From: Roseiarcus sp963730555
GTDB taxonomy: Bacteria > Pseudomonadota > Alphaproteobacteria > Rhizobiales > Beijerinckiaceae
NCBI GenBank assembly: GCA_963730555.1
Contig: CAVSSS010000038.1
Location: 62,001-126,000, forward strand
Reading direction: 5' to 3'
Length of the DNA stretch: 64,000 nucleotides
Under the pieces are notes generated by a model. It ran no database searches and was not told the origin of the DNA. It was given only the letters and a program-made list of their open reading frames with translations. Below are positions 53,028-62,600 of this stretch, one piece after another. The position numbers and the translations under genes are program-made. How positions within the stretch are numbered: position 1 is the first letter of the stretch; the number at the start of each line of letters is the position of its first letter.

Positions 53028-54065
53028 ATGAAGGCGCTCGTCTATCACGGCCCTGGCAAGAAGGCGCTTGAGGAGCGACCGATCCCCAAGATCAAGGATG
53101 CAACCGACGCGATCGTAAAGATCACCCAGACCACGATCTGCGGCACCGACCTCCATATCCTCAAGGGCGACGTTCCCACCTGCGAGCCGGGGCGAATCCT
53201 CGGGCATGAGGGCGTGGGCGTCGTGCACGAAGCTGGATCTGGCGTGACCGCGTTCAAGGCGGGCGACCGCGTGCTCGTCTCCTGCATCTCCTCCTGCGGC
53301 AAATGCGAATATTGCCGGAGGGGCATGTATTCGCACTGCATGACTGGCGGCTGGATCCTGGGCAACCGGATCGACGGCACGCAGGCCGAATATGTCCGCA
53401 CGCCCCACGCCGACACGAGCCTCTATCATATCCCGGAGGGCGCCGACGAAGAGGCGCTCGTCATGCTGAGCGACATCCTGCCGACCGGCTTCGAATGCGG
53501 GGTGCTCAACGGCAAGGTCGAGCCCGGCCACGTCGTCGCGATCGTGGGCGCGGGGCCGATCGGCCTCGCGGCGCTGCTCACCGCGCAGTTTCATGCGCCG
53601 GCCGAGATCATCATGGTCGATCCCGATGAGAACCGGCTCAAGGCGGCGCTGCGCTTCGGCGCGACGACGACCGTGCAGGCCGTGGGCGACAAGGCGTCTC
53701 AAGAGGTGATGAAGCTGACCCATGGGCGCGGAGTGGACACGGCGATCGAAGCGGTCGGGGTGCCCGCCTCGTTCATTACCTGCGAGGACATCGTGGCGCC
53801 GGGCGGAATAATCGCCAATGTCGGCGTGCATGGGCGGAAGGTGGACCTGCATCTCGAGAAGCTGTGGGACCGCAACATCGTCATTACCACCCGCCTCGTC
53901 GACACGGTCACGACGCCGATGCTCTTGAAGACGGTGCAGTCGAAGAAAATTGACCCGAAGCTGCTCATCACCCACCGGTTCAAGTTCGATCAGATCCTTG
54001 ATGCTTATGATACGTTCTCGCGAGCGGCGGAGACGCAGGCGCTCAAGGTCGTGATCGCCGCCTGA
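53028..54065 (+). CDS. Zinc-dependent alcohol dehydrogenase
   Basis: 345 residues from ATG 53028 (GGGAGGGAGG upstream). Catalytic zinc residues in TICGTDLHILKG and GRILGHEGVGVVHEAG; the structural zinc Cys cluster is CISSCGKCEYCRRGMYSHC. NAD-binding motif is VAIVGAGPIGLAALLTAQF. The sequence family includes ethanol- or isopropanol-type and related dehydrogenases; the exact substrate is open. Likely under FNR/FixK control through the site at 52816. Confidence 0.9.
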   Translation: MKALVYHGPGKKALEERPIPKIKDATDAIVKITQTTICGTDLHILKGDVPTCEPGRILGHEGVGVVHEAGSGVTAFKAGDRVLVSCISSCGKCEYCRRGMYSHCMTGGWILGNRIDGTQAEYVRTPHADTSLYHIPEGADEEALVMLSDILPTGFECGVLNGKVEPGHVVAIVGAGPIGLAALLTAQFHAPAEIIMVDPDENRLKAALRFGATTTVQAVGDKASQEVMKLTHGRGVDTAIEAVGVPASFITCEDIVAPGGIIANVGVHGRKVDLHLEKLWDRNIVITTRLVDTVTTPMLLKTVQSKKIDPKLLITHRFKFDQILDAYDTFSRAAETQALKVVIAA

Positions 54066-54134
54066 CACAAGATTGCGCGCGACACGAGCTGGCGCGCCGC
54101 GATTTTGGGCGCCGGCTAAGCTTCCCTTTCGCGG

Positions 54135-54332
54135 ATGACGGCGCTCGTTTCGCTCACCACTCTGTGGGACGTGTTGAGCGTCGCTCTCAAAATTCACAAC
54201 GATACGCTCGTCACCTATCTGCCGCTCATCCTTGCGGGCGCGATCTATTTCGTCGTCAATTATATCATTGGCGCAGGCTTCATCGCCCTTGAGCGGCGCC
54301 TCACGCCGCATCTCAGGCCCCGGCCAACCTGA
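54135..54332 (+). pseudogene. Amino-acid ABC permease remnant (C-terminus)
   Basis: 65 residues with LKIHNDTLVTYLPLILAGAI and YFVVNYIIGAGFIALERRLT, resembling the last helix and tail of HisM/GlnP-type permeases. The preceding 150-170 residues of such a permease are missing. It lies directly before the broken ATPase gene, supporting an ancestral permease-ATPase operon. Confidence 0.65.
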
Positions 54333-54341
54333 AGGACGCGT

Positions 54342-54741
54342 ATGCCCGTAGCGACGCCAGCGCTCACGGTCGACAAGATGCACAAGAGCTTCGGCCAGCT
54401 CGAAGTGCTGAGAGGCGTGTCGCTGACCGCCAGCGACGGGCGACGTGATCTCGATCCTTGGCTCGTTCGGCTCAGGCAAGGGCACGTTTCTCCGCTGCAT
54501 CAATCTGCTTGAGAATCCGGACAAAGGAATCGTCACGGTGCTTCGCGTGATGCGCGCGCTCGCCGAGGAGGGCCGCGCGATGCTGGTCGTGACCCACGAA
54601 ATGAGCTTTGCGCGCGACGTCTCGAGCCGGGTGATGTTCCTGCATCAGGGGCTGGTCGAGGCGGAAGGGCCGCCGCAGGAGCTTTTCTCCGGCTCGACCT
54701 CCGACCGCTTTCGCCAGCTCATCTCGAAAGAGCGGGGCTGA
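54342..54741 (+). pseudogene. Amino-acid ABC transporter ATPase, deleted and frameshifted
   Basis: It begins ALTVDKMHKSFGQLEVLRGV in one frame. After an extra G at 54434-54436, the second frame holds DVISILGSFGSGKGTFLRCI (Walker A degraded from GSSGSGKST) and NLLENPDKGIVTV. This jumps directly to LRVMRALAEEGRAMLVVTHE (H-loop), so about 130 residues including the signature and Walker B motifs are deleted. Ends with MFLHQGLVEAEGPPQELFSG. Not functional. Confidence 0.8.
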
Positions 54742-54935
54742 TTTCAGGCGGCCGATGGGCTGGCGTGGAAGCTTCGAGGCGAGCCGCGGCTTGCCCTTCC
54801 GGACGGCGGCCGTTCGCGCCGCGCCGTTGCGCCCCCGCGCATCGCTCGCGCGGCTCGACCGAGACCGACGTGGGTGCAGTTGCGTTAGGATCGCGACCGA
54901 CGTAATCTGTTTCGGGCTGTGAAAAGGGGACCAGG

Positions 54936-55169
54936 GTGAAAGTTTTCGCGTTGGTGGCTGCGGCGACCTTGTCGTGGGGCTGTTGTACGCGCCCGTCAGT
55001 GGCGGCGTCTTGCCCATCAGACCCTGTTGCGGCGAGCCGCGATGTTTGGAAATCCGGAACTATGTATGGGACCGAGGAGATGACGGGGACTTACCCTTGT
55101 GGCCGTGAGCTCGCCTGTGTGCCAGGGAGCGCCCATAGAAGCGCTCCGCGAGTTTGCCACTGGCTTTGA
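54936..55169 (+). CDS. Small cysteine-rich secreted protein (predicted)
   Basis: 77 residues from GTG 54936. A signal peptide (VFALVAAATLSWG) is followed by a mature part containing CPSDP, TYPCGRELACVPGS and the terminal VCHWL. Four spaced Cys suggest disulfides. No domain was recognised. Upstream AGGGTGAAAG includes a plausible ribosome-binding site. Confidence 0.45.
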   Translation: MKVFALVAAATLSWGCCTRPSVAASCPSDPVAASRDVWKSGTMYGTEEMTGTYPCGRELACVPGSAHRSAPRVCHWL

Positions 55170-55398
55170 GGACGCTTCAGTGTCGCTCATCCCGTCGCTG
55201 TCGGCGCGGAGCGAGGCCCGAATCACTTCGTAGACGTCGGCCGAATTCGTTAGATCTGAGCGGCTCGCCGCCGGTCGCTTTCCGCGTCGCCCGGGAAATC
55301 GCGAGCTGCCTGCGACCGTGCGGGGCTTCATCCCTTCGCCACCAAACCGCGCGAGATAAATGCTCGCCCGATTCGCCGAACCTGCTCGGAGCGGTTCC

Positions 55399-55932
55399 AT
55401 GCCCCGTCTGTTCACCGGGCTCGAAGTGCCGGAAGCCGTCATTAGCCAGCTCGCGCTTATGCGCGGCGGCGTCGCCGGCGCGCGCTGGCTTGAGCCGGGC
55501 GACTATCACATCACGCTCCGATTCATCGGCGACGTCGATGGCGGCGTCGCTCGCGATATCGCTGAGACGCTGGACTATACGCGCCGGCCGAAGGTCCTCG
55601 TGCGCTTCGAGGGACTGAGCTGGTTCGGCGGCGATAAGCCGCGCGCGCTGGTCGTCAAGGTGAAGCCGGAGCCGGCGATGATGGATCTGCAGGCCGAACA
55701 AGAGCGGCGCCTGCGACGGATCGGCGTTGAGCCCGAGACGCGCAAATATACGCCCCACGTGACATTGGCCTATCTGCGCCGCGTCGGTCAGGCGTCGGTC
55801 GCGAGCTATCTCGCGGCGCGCGGCGCGCTTTGCGCGGAATCGTTCACCGCAGAACGCTTCGTGCTCTATTCCGCCCGCGACGGGTCGGGCGGCGGACCCT
55901 ATGTCGTCGAGGCGGCTTATCCGCTGGGCTAA
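55399..55932 (+). CDS. thpR: RNA 2',3'-cyclic phosphodiesterase
   Basis: 177 residues from ATG 55399. Two HxTx motifs characteristic of the 2H phosphoesterases: DYHITLRFIGDVDG and PHVTLAYLRR. Ends FVLYSARDGSGGGPYVVEAA. ThpR opens 2',3'-cyclic phosphates on RNA ends. Neighbouring genes are unrelated. Confidence 0.88.
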   Translation: MPRLFTGLEVPEAVISQLALMRGGVAGARWLEPGDYHITLRFIGDVDGGVARDIAETLDYTRRPKVLVRFEGLSWFGGDKPRALVVKVKPEPAMMDLQAEQERRLRRIGVEPETRKYTPHVTLAYLRRVGQASVASYLAARGALCAESFTAERFVLYSARDGSGGGPYVVEAAYPLG

Positions 55933-56114
55933 AATATTTCATTTGATCATGTGAATAGCGCCAACCTGGCCTCTTGCCCGCGAAGCTTGCATCCGCGCAA
56001 CCCTCAAGCGCGGAACTAAACGGGGTCCTAAGAGACTGAAAACATTAGGGGCGCGAAACTAAAATGAAACTAAGGCCGGTTTCCCCCAACGCCGGAACGC
56101 TTTAGAGGCGGCGC

Positions 56115-57332
56115 ATGGCCTTATTCATCGACGCCGCGAGGCGGCGCGTGCGCTTAGACCCCCGCGACGCCGATTTCTTCAACGATCCGTATCCAGCCTA
56201 CGCCGCGATCCGCGACGCGGCGCCGGCGTTCTTCTGGGAGGACTACGGGTTCCGGTGCTTCGCGCGCTTCGCTCATGTCTCGGCGCTGCTGCGCGACCCC
56301 CGATTCGGCCGGACTCTCGTCGAACCGGGCCCGCGCGATTCGAGACAGCACCTTGAGCCGTTCAATGCGCTCGAGCGCCATTCGATGCTGGAGCTCGGGC
56401 CGCCCGAGCACACGCGGCTGCGCAACCTCGTCAATCCCGCCTTCGTCTCTCGCCGGATCGAAAGGCTCGGACCGGGGATCGAAAGGCTGGCGCACGAGCG
56501 AATCGACTCCTTCGCCGCGAAACGCTCGGCCGATCTTGTCGCGGAGTTCGCCAGCCCCATTCCGGTCGCGGTGATCGCCGATCTCATCGGCGTTCCGCGC
56601 AAGATGGGGTTTCAGCTTGTCGACTGGTCGCACCGCATGGTCGCCACTTACCAGTTCGGAGCGACACGCGCGGTCGAGGATCGGGCGGCCGATGCGGCCC
56701 ACGCTTTCGCCGATTATGTCCGCGGCTTCGCTCGCGCGCGGCGCGGCGATCCTGGCGACGGCCTCATCAGTCAGCTTCTCATCGCCGAAAGCAACGGCGG
56801 TAAGCTAAGCGAGGACGAGCTCGTCTCAACCGTGATCCTGCTATTGAACGCGGGTCACGAAGCGACCGTCCAAGCGATCGGCAACGGCGTGAAGACCATG
56901 CTGGAGCAGAGGGTCGATGCGCGTGAGGCGTTCGCGAGCGAAAGCGCGACGCGAGCGACGGTCGAAGAATTGCTGCGGCTTGACCCGCCGCTGCATCTCT
57001 TTGCCCGCTATGCGGCGGAAGATGTCGAGTTCGCCGGCGTTCACCTGCGAAGAGGCGAGAAGATCGGCCTTCTGCTGGGCGCCGCCAACCGCGATCCTGA
57101 TCGCTTCCCCAACCCCAACGTCTTTGACTCTGCCCGGACGCCGAATACGCATGTGAGCTTCGGCGCCGGCATTCATTTCTGCATCGGCGCGCCTCTGGCG
57201 CGGCTCGAGCTCGCGGTCGCGCTGCCGGTCCTGTTCGCGCGGCTCAAGGACTTGCGCCTCGTCGAGCCGCCGCGCTATCGCAACTCGTTTCATTTTCACG
57301 GGCTCGAATCGCTGAGGGTCGAATGGGGATGA
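56115..57332 (+). CDS. Cytochrome P450
   Basis: 405 residues, soluble bacterial type. The heme-binding loop is SFGAGIHFCIGAPLARLELA with the axial Cys, the I-helix LLLNAGHEATVQAIGN, the K-helix ExxR within TVEELLRLDPPLHLFARYAA. Class I bacterial P450s use ferredoxin partners, none of which is adjacent. Substrate unknown. Starts at ATG 56115. Confidence 0.92.
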   Translation: MALFIDAARRRVRLDPRDADFFNDPYPAYAAIRDAAPAFFWEDYGFRCFARFAHVSALLRDPRFGRTLVEPGPRDSRQHLEPFNALERHSMLELGPPEHTRLRNLVNPAFVSRRIERLGPGIERLAHERIDSFAAKRSADLVAEFASPIPVAVIADLIGVPRKMGFQLVDWSHRMVATYQFGATRAVEDRAADAAHAFADYVRGFARARRGDPGDGLISQLLIAESNGGKLSEDELVSTVILLLNAGHEATVQAIGNGVKTMLEQRVDAREAFASESATRATVEELLRLDPPLHLFARYAAEDVEFAGVHLRRGEKIGLLLGAANRDPDRFPNPNVFDSARTPNTHVSFGAGIHFCIGAPLARLELAVALPVLFARLKDLRLVEPPRYRNSFHFHGLESLRVEWG

Positions 57333-57460
57333 GTGAGGCGCCGGGGCAATCTTTGGCTGTGCGGTTGAATTCTTTGCGGCTTTGCGCCCTTGACGCTCGC
57401 GCCTGATCCGATCTTGAAGTGCCGCCGAGTTCAAAGGGCAGCGGGCGGACGATCATTCAA

Positions 57461-59009
57461 ATGAACCTGGGCATGCGCGTTTGGCGAACGCTGCTCGACG
57501 CGCTCGATCAGAACCGCACGCCGATCCTGCTCGCTTCTCTGTTCCTTATCCTCCTCGGAACACGGGCGGTTCTCATCAGCTATGCTGGAAGTCCAACGCC
57601 CTTTCTGGACGAATGGGAGGCGGACGGGGCGCTTCTCCTGGAGCCCTATATCCAGGGAAAGCTCACGATCTCAGACTTGTTCATACCGATCAACGAGCAC
57701 CGGATCTTTTTCACCAAGCTGTTGGTCCTGTTGATCTTCAACGTCTCAGGCTACTGGGACGTCGTCTTGCAGATGATCGTCAATTCGGTCCTGGACACCG
57801 CTACGGTCATTGCAATCGCCTACATGCTTTCGCGCGTCCTTCGTGGAGGGTTGGCGGTCGTAGCGATCGTTCTCTCGACGCTGATCAACGCTGTGCCTTT
57901 CGGGTACGACAACGCGGTGCTCGGCTTCAACACGCATTTCTATTTGCTTCTGACGTTTTCCTTCGGGGCTCTATGGTTTTTGATTGATAGTCCGGCATGG
58001 TCGTGGCGGTGGGGGGCGGGGGTTCTCTGCGCGGTCGGGTCGTCTTTATGTCTGGCCTCAGGGAATTTGACATTTGCCGCGGCAGGCGCCGCGCAGCTCT
58101 TGCAGATGGCGTGCGGTAGGAGAGCCGGTCTTCGCGAAGCTCTCGGCATCGCGGTCCTCGTCCTCGTGACTCTCTTGCTGATGACTACGATTCCTCACGT
58201 GCCGGAGGCTGAAGCCCACAAGGCGCATTCCGTCGGGCAATTCCTGTCCGCCTTTGTTGGACTGATCAGCTGGCCCGCCCACACGGCCCTCGGACTGGTC
58301 TTGATATTGCCGACCTTGGTGTTCCTCTCGCGCACCCTCGCCGATCGTCCGACGCTGGGCGATCCGCGCTGGTTCAATGTCGCTATGTTCGGCTGGGTCG
58401 TGTCCCAGATCCTGGCGCTCGCCGTCGGGCGGGCTTTGCTTCCCCTTCAGAACCGCTATTTCGATATCCTCCTCATCGGAACGACGATCAACTTTGTGAG
58501 CGCCTTTTGGCTCTTTCAACGGGATGCGCCAAAACGCAAGCCTTATGAATTGGCGGTCATTTGCGCTCGCCGCGTGGCTTTTCGCCCTCGCGCTGTCGCT
58601 GACGCATCCGCAGCGGCATCTACCCGATCAGATCGAGGAATGGCGCACGATGCTTGCGACTGGATCGAGAAATGTGCAGAGCTATCTTGCGACCGGGGAC
58701 AGTTCCTTTATTTTCCGCGCGCCGGCGGCGGAGGTTCCTTCATTTTTCCCAAAGCGACTGCGCGAGTTGCTGGACACGCCGGAGATTCGCTCCTCCCTGC
58801 CGCCAGCGTTGCTTTCGGTCGAGGCGCCGCGCCCATGGGTCGAAGCGTTCAAGAGCGGTTTTCTTCGGCTTGGCAGCGTTTGGATTGCGATCGGGACGCT
58901 TCTCCTAGCCGCTGTGGTCGTTCGGTCGGCGCGCGCCACGGCGAAACCGGACAGGCGTTGTTTGGCCGTCAGCCCGGCTCCGGGGACTGTTGATCTTCAC
59001 AATGCCTGA
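57461..59009 (+). CDS. Multi-pass membrane protein, one frameshift
   Basis: About 515 residues if corrected, starting at ATG 57461. At least nine hydrophobic segments, e.g. ILLASLFLILLGTRAVLISY and GVLCAVGSSLCLASGNLTFA. An Asp/Glu-rich extracellular loop follows TM1 (TPFLDEWEADGALLLEPYIQ), the pattern of GT-C fold glycosyltransferases. The frame breaks near 58535 (one extra base), after which SLMNWRSFALAAWLFALALS and a C-terminal TM continue. The AlgJ-like gene overlaps its stop, so it may handle the same surface glycan. Not named. Confidence 0.7.
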
Positions 59010-60242
59010 TCGAGATCCTCACCTATTCACGGGACCAAATCGTATGCGGCCGGCCGCCGTTCCGCCTCTGTCCTACCCAGACCCAGGATCTTTTGGCGCG
59101 CTCAAGACCTCGCCGGTCTTTTCCCCCGCGACGCAATCCCTTGGCCTGTTATCGGGATACAGGCGGTACTTTGGACTTATCGCCTTTATCCTGATCGCCA
59201 CGCCGCTCGTGGTCGGCGCGTTCGGTCAAGACGAGGCGGCGAAGGTCCGGGCGGAAGGACGAGACCCCGCCCCCGCGCCGTCGATATGGAGAGATGGCGT
59301 CGATCTTCCCGGACGAGTCGACGCGTATCTCAAAGATCGATTTGGCCTGCGGAAGGAAATGATACGTCTAGCCTTACAGGTGGACAATCTTTCCTCGGAC
59401 CACGGCAATGAGAACGGGAGAGTTCTCATAGGCCGTGATGGGCGCATGTACGCGGAGCAAGACGAGGCGGTTCGGCAGAGCGCAGGCATTGTCATGCGCG
59501 ACCGAATGGTCAGGGGCACCGCTGAATATCTAGCGGCAAAGAAGGACGCCCTGGCGCAACGCGGGATCCGGTTCCTGGTCGCCTCGCCGCCCAACACGGC
59601 GACGATCTATCCGGAAGAGCTTCCGTCATGGGCGCGCAACCCGGGAAAGACGACCGAATACGACTTGCTTCTCGCGGAGCTTACGAAGCGAGGGGTGCGC
59701 GCCATCGACTTGCGGCCCGTGTTGCTCGCGGCCCGGGCAGAGGGAGGAATTCTATCTAAGGCATGACTCGCACTGGACGCCTCGCGGGGCCTTGACGGCG
59801 TTCAACACGATCGTGGAGGCGGATGGGCATCCTGACTGGCGCATGAGCGCCGCGGCTGTCCTGGGTCCGCCGACCATTCGGCGCAGCGGCGACCTCGCAT
59901 CGTTTATCGGCCGAGACTGGGGTGACCGAGCCGGTTGAAGAAATGACATTGCCTCGGGTCCCGGCAGACAAATGGACCTCCAGACCCTATACATCCTTCG
60001 CGGAGACCAGCGACCACCCGACGGGAACGGTGCTGGTCATTGGAGACTCCTTCACCGCGTCCCTCTTTCCGCCCTTGCTGTTGGCGCATGTCAGGAAGGT
60101 CGCTTGGGCGCATCACACCCAATGCGACTTCAACTGGCAGGCGATGATTGAGCAGTACCATCCAGACGAGGTCTGGTGGATGCCGACAGAGAGATTTCTC
60201 AACTGCATGCCCAGCGTGCTTGCCGCCGATTCGGCCAAATAG
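59002..60242 (+). CDS. AlgJ/AlgX-like polysaccharide O-acetylation protein, two frameshifts
   Basis: About 412 residues if corrected. An N-terminal membrane anchor (YFGLIAFILIATPLVVGAFG) is followed by a SGNH-like domain: VDAYLKDRFGLRKEMIRLAL, GRVLIGRDGRMYAEQ, catalytic Asp-His in RHDSHWTPRGALTAFN, Ser in TVLVIGDSFTASLFPPLLLA, and PDEVWWMPTERFLNC. The frame shifts near 59750 (GAGGGAGGAATTC) and near 59906 (GGCCGAGACTG), each by one extra base. In alginate and cellulose systems such proteins transfer acetyl groups outside the membrane, receiving them from an MBOAT protein. A paralogue follows at 61386. Confidence 0.82.
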
Positions 60243-60297
60243 GCGGGATGCTCGCCGCGCCTGGCTCCGTGGCAGGCTTGGCTCGGAGCGCTCCGCC

Positions 60298-61008
60298 TCA
60301 CTTAACGCGCTTGCACAAAATCAGATCTTGATGATCTGCTATTCCTTTCTCCTTGAAGACTTCGATTGAGAAATAACGCGACCATTCTCTTTCGATATAT
60401 TCCCGGCTGTGGTGAGTGTCTCGATAAAATCTCGGCAATCCGTCCGTGCCTTTGCCGCCGTCAATGTAGTAGAACCCTTTGTGAAACTCGGCGTCGCTCA
60501 GTTTATTTTTGATAAGGTCCAGCGAAAGGGTCGAGAAAAGGGCCGATCCACCGATCTTCGAGACGCGGCTGAGTTCAGCCAGCCAGGCGAACTGCATGTC
60601 TTCGGGAATGTGCGTGAATACCGATATCGAAAAGATAAAATCGAAGAATTCATCTTGAAAGGGAAGTGGAGGCATAGGCTCGTTGACGACAAAGTTTGCG
60701 ATCGAGCCCAGATTTTTCTGAGCCCATGTGATGGCCTGCCGATCGACGTCTGAGCCGAACCATTCGACGGGCTTGACCGATGTCGAATGCTTTAGGCAAA
60801 GCTCATGAAGCGGGACGAGCACCCGGCCGCTACCCGATCCAAAGTCGAGACCACGAAAGGGAGCGGCGCCGCCGTTCACGTTCAGGCAGCTGAAAACATT
60901 GTTTGCGAGGATTCGCCCAACGTTTTCATAGCTTGCTATGTCGGCTGTGCCGTGGACTTCTCCTCCTGAGGTGAGCAGGCGGAACGCCGGGAGAGCCGGT
61001 CGTTTCAT
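60298..61008 (-). CDS. Class I SAM-dependent methyltransferase
   Basis: 236 residues. SAM-binding motif I is GLDFGSGSGRVLVPL, followed by VEWFGSDVDRQAITWAQ (acidic residue for ribose) and EFFDFIFSISVFTHIPEDMQ. It is less GC-rich than its neighbours and inserted in opposite orientation between the two AlgJ-like genes, suggesting separate acquisition. It may methylate a glycan or lipid; the substrate is unknown. Confidence 0.85.
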   Translation of the reverse strand: MKRPALPAFRLLTSGGEVHGTADIASYENVGRILANNVFSCLNVNGGAAPFRGLDFGSGSGRVLVPLHELCLKHSTSVKPVEWFGSDVDRQAITWAQKNLGSIANFVVNEPMPPLPFQDEFFDFIFSISVFTHIPEDMQFAWLAELSRVSKIGGSALFSTLSLDLIKNKLSDAEFHKGFYYIDGGKGTDGLPRFYRDTHHSREYIEREWSRYFSIEVFKEKGIADHQDLILCKRVK

Positions 61009-61385
61009 CGGGATCGCCGGCGCGGGCCTTCGTCCAGAGACTTTTGAGGCGTTTCAACATTTCGAACTCCGGAAGTTTATTGGCCAAGTTCGCCAAGTTC
61101 AATCGCCGCGCGCATTCCGTTCGCTCCCACAAAGTCGAATGAACCCAACCGCCTTCAATATCACGGGGCCAACGAAGACAAGCCGGGGCGGGATCGAATT
61201 GCCGCGCGATGCCGGATTGGGCGCTGCGGCATAGGTCGTGAGCGCTCGAGGTCGAATGAGATTGAGATTGCAGCTTCCGAATCTGAAAGGCGGCTGATAA
61301 AGGTGCGTTCGTGAATTCAACCTCGTTCCGAAAGAGCCGGCGCTGCGCCCGCAATCGCCGGAAACGCGCGCGTTCCTGATCTCGC
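61009..61385. other. 377-bp intergenic region
   Basis: It separates the divergent methyltransferase and second AlgJ-like genes. No supported small gene or RNA was found; it presumably holds both promoters. Confidence 0.4.
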
Positions 61386-62600
61386 GTGCTGCGCCGATAC
61401 CGCCGCTATCTCGCGCTCCTTGCGTTCGGGCTGCTGGTCACGCCGCTTGTCGTCGGGATCGTCAGGCCGGATGGCCCCGAGGCGATTCTGAAGGAGGGGC
61501 GCTACCTTGCGGCTCTCCCGCCGGCGCCCGCGAGCGCAGACGATTGGCTGGGGCTTCCGAAGGAGACGGACGCTTACCTACGAGACCATTTCGGCCTGCG
61601 TCAGGTCTTGATCCGCGCGCACAAGGATATCACTCGCCCGTTGCTCGGGGTCGGCAACAATTCGGTGCTGATCGGTCGTGACGGGCGCATGTTCTACCTC
61701 GGCGAGGAGACGGTGCGTGAAAGCGCGGGGCTGGTCCTTCGGGACCGTAGGGTGGCCGACCAGGCTGATATCGTTCAGCGCATGTACGAGGAGCTCCGGG
61801 CGCGTGGCGTCCGCTTCCTGGTCGCTTCGCCGCCCAACGCATCGACAATCTACCAGGAGGACTTGCCCCTTTGGGCGCAAAATCCCGGCAGGCGGACCGA
61901 ATACGACCTGTTTCTCGCCGACCTCGCGGCGCGGGGCGTTCCCGCTGTAGATCTGCGGCCGGCGGTCAAGCAAGCCCGGGCGGCGGGTCCGGTCTTCTAC
62001 ATGCATGATACGCATTGGACGGCCCGCGGCGCCTTGGCCGCTTATAATGCCGCCGTCGAGGCGGATTCGCACCCAGACTGGCGCATCGAGCCGGGCGCGG
62101 CGCTAAGCCCGCCGACCTTACGCAAAGGCGGCGACCTGGCGCGAATGTTCGGCGTCTCCGACAGCGTCTCGGAATATGCGGAGGACCTGACGCTTCCGCA
62201 TGGAAAGAAAGTCCCGATATCTGCCGATATCCTTGGCGACTTCATTGAAACTGGGGAAAAGCCAGGCCCAACCGTGTTGATTCTGGGCGATTCCTTCACC
62301 GGTTTGTATTTTCCTCCGATGTTGCTGGCGCATGCTGGTCGAGTTATTTGGATGCACCACCGGTTATGCGGCTTCGACTGGAGCGCGGTGGAAAAATATC
62401 GCCCCGACGAGGTGTGGTGGATGCCGAACGAGCGCTTTCTGGTTTGCGCGCCCGATAAGCGGCCGAACGGCTTGCCTGAAAGCAAACCGACCTCCGCCGA
62501 AGGAAGGGCCCCTGCTGGGCTCGCCGCACAGGTTGACGCGGCCGGGAATTGGGATGGCGCGCCGGGAGTGAGCCTCGGACGACCGTCCGTAGCGCGCTGA
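61386..62600 (+). CDS. AlgJ/AlgX-like polysaccharide O-acetylation protein
   Basis: 404 residues, intact, GTG start at 61386. Anchor YLALLAFGLLVTPLVVGIV, then TDAYLRDHFGLRQVLIRAHK, SVLIGRDGRMFYLGEETVRE, catalytic HDTHWTARGALAAYNAAVEA and LILGDSFTGLYFPPMLLAHA, ending PDEVWWMPNERFLVCAPDKR. It is collinear with the product of 59002-60242 through its whole length, so they are recent paralogues. No AlgI-type acyltransferase gene is within the window. Confidence 0.87.
   Translation: MLRRYRRYLALLAFGLLVTPLVVGIVRPDGPEAILKEGRYLAALPPAPASADDWLGLPKETDAYLRDHFGLRQVLIRAHKDITRPLLGVGNNSVLIGRDGRMFYLGEETVRESAGLVLRDRRVADQADIVQRMYEELRARGVRFLVASPPNASTIYQEDLPLWAQNPGRRTEYDLFLADLAARGVPAVDLRPAVKQARAAGPVFYMHDTHWTARGALAAYNAAVEADSHPDWRIEPGAALSPPTLRKGGDLARMFGVSDSVSEYAEDLTLPHGKKVPISADILGDFIETGEKPGPTVLILGDSFTGLYFPPMLLAHAGRVIWMHHRLCGFDWSAVEKYRPDEVWWMPNERFLVCAPDKRPNGLPESKPTSAEGRAPAGLAAQVDAAGNWDGAPGVSLGRPSVAR

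Noticed and set aside
52968..54536. A 522-codon minus-strand open frame across the alcohol dehydrogenase gene
   Set aside because: It is an antisense shadow produced by high GC: the plus strand encodes a complete zinc alcohol dehydrogenase with all zinc ligands, and the minus frame has no domain pattern.
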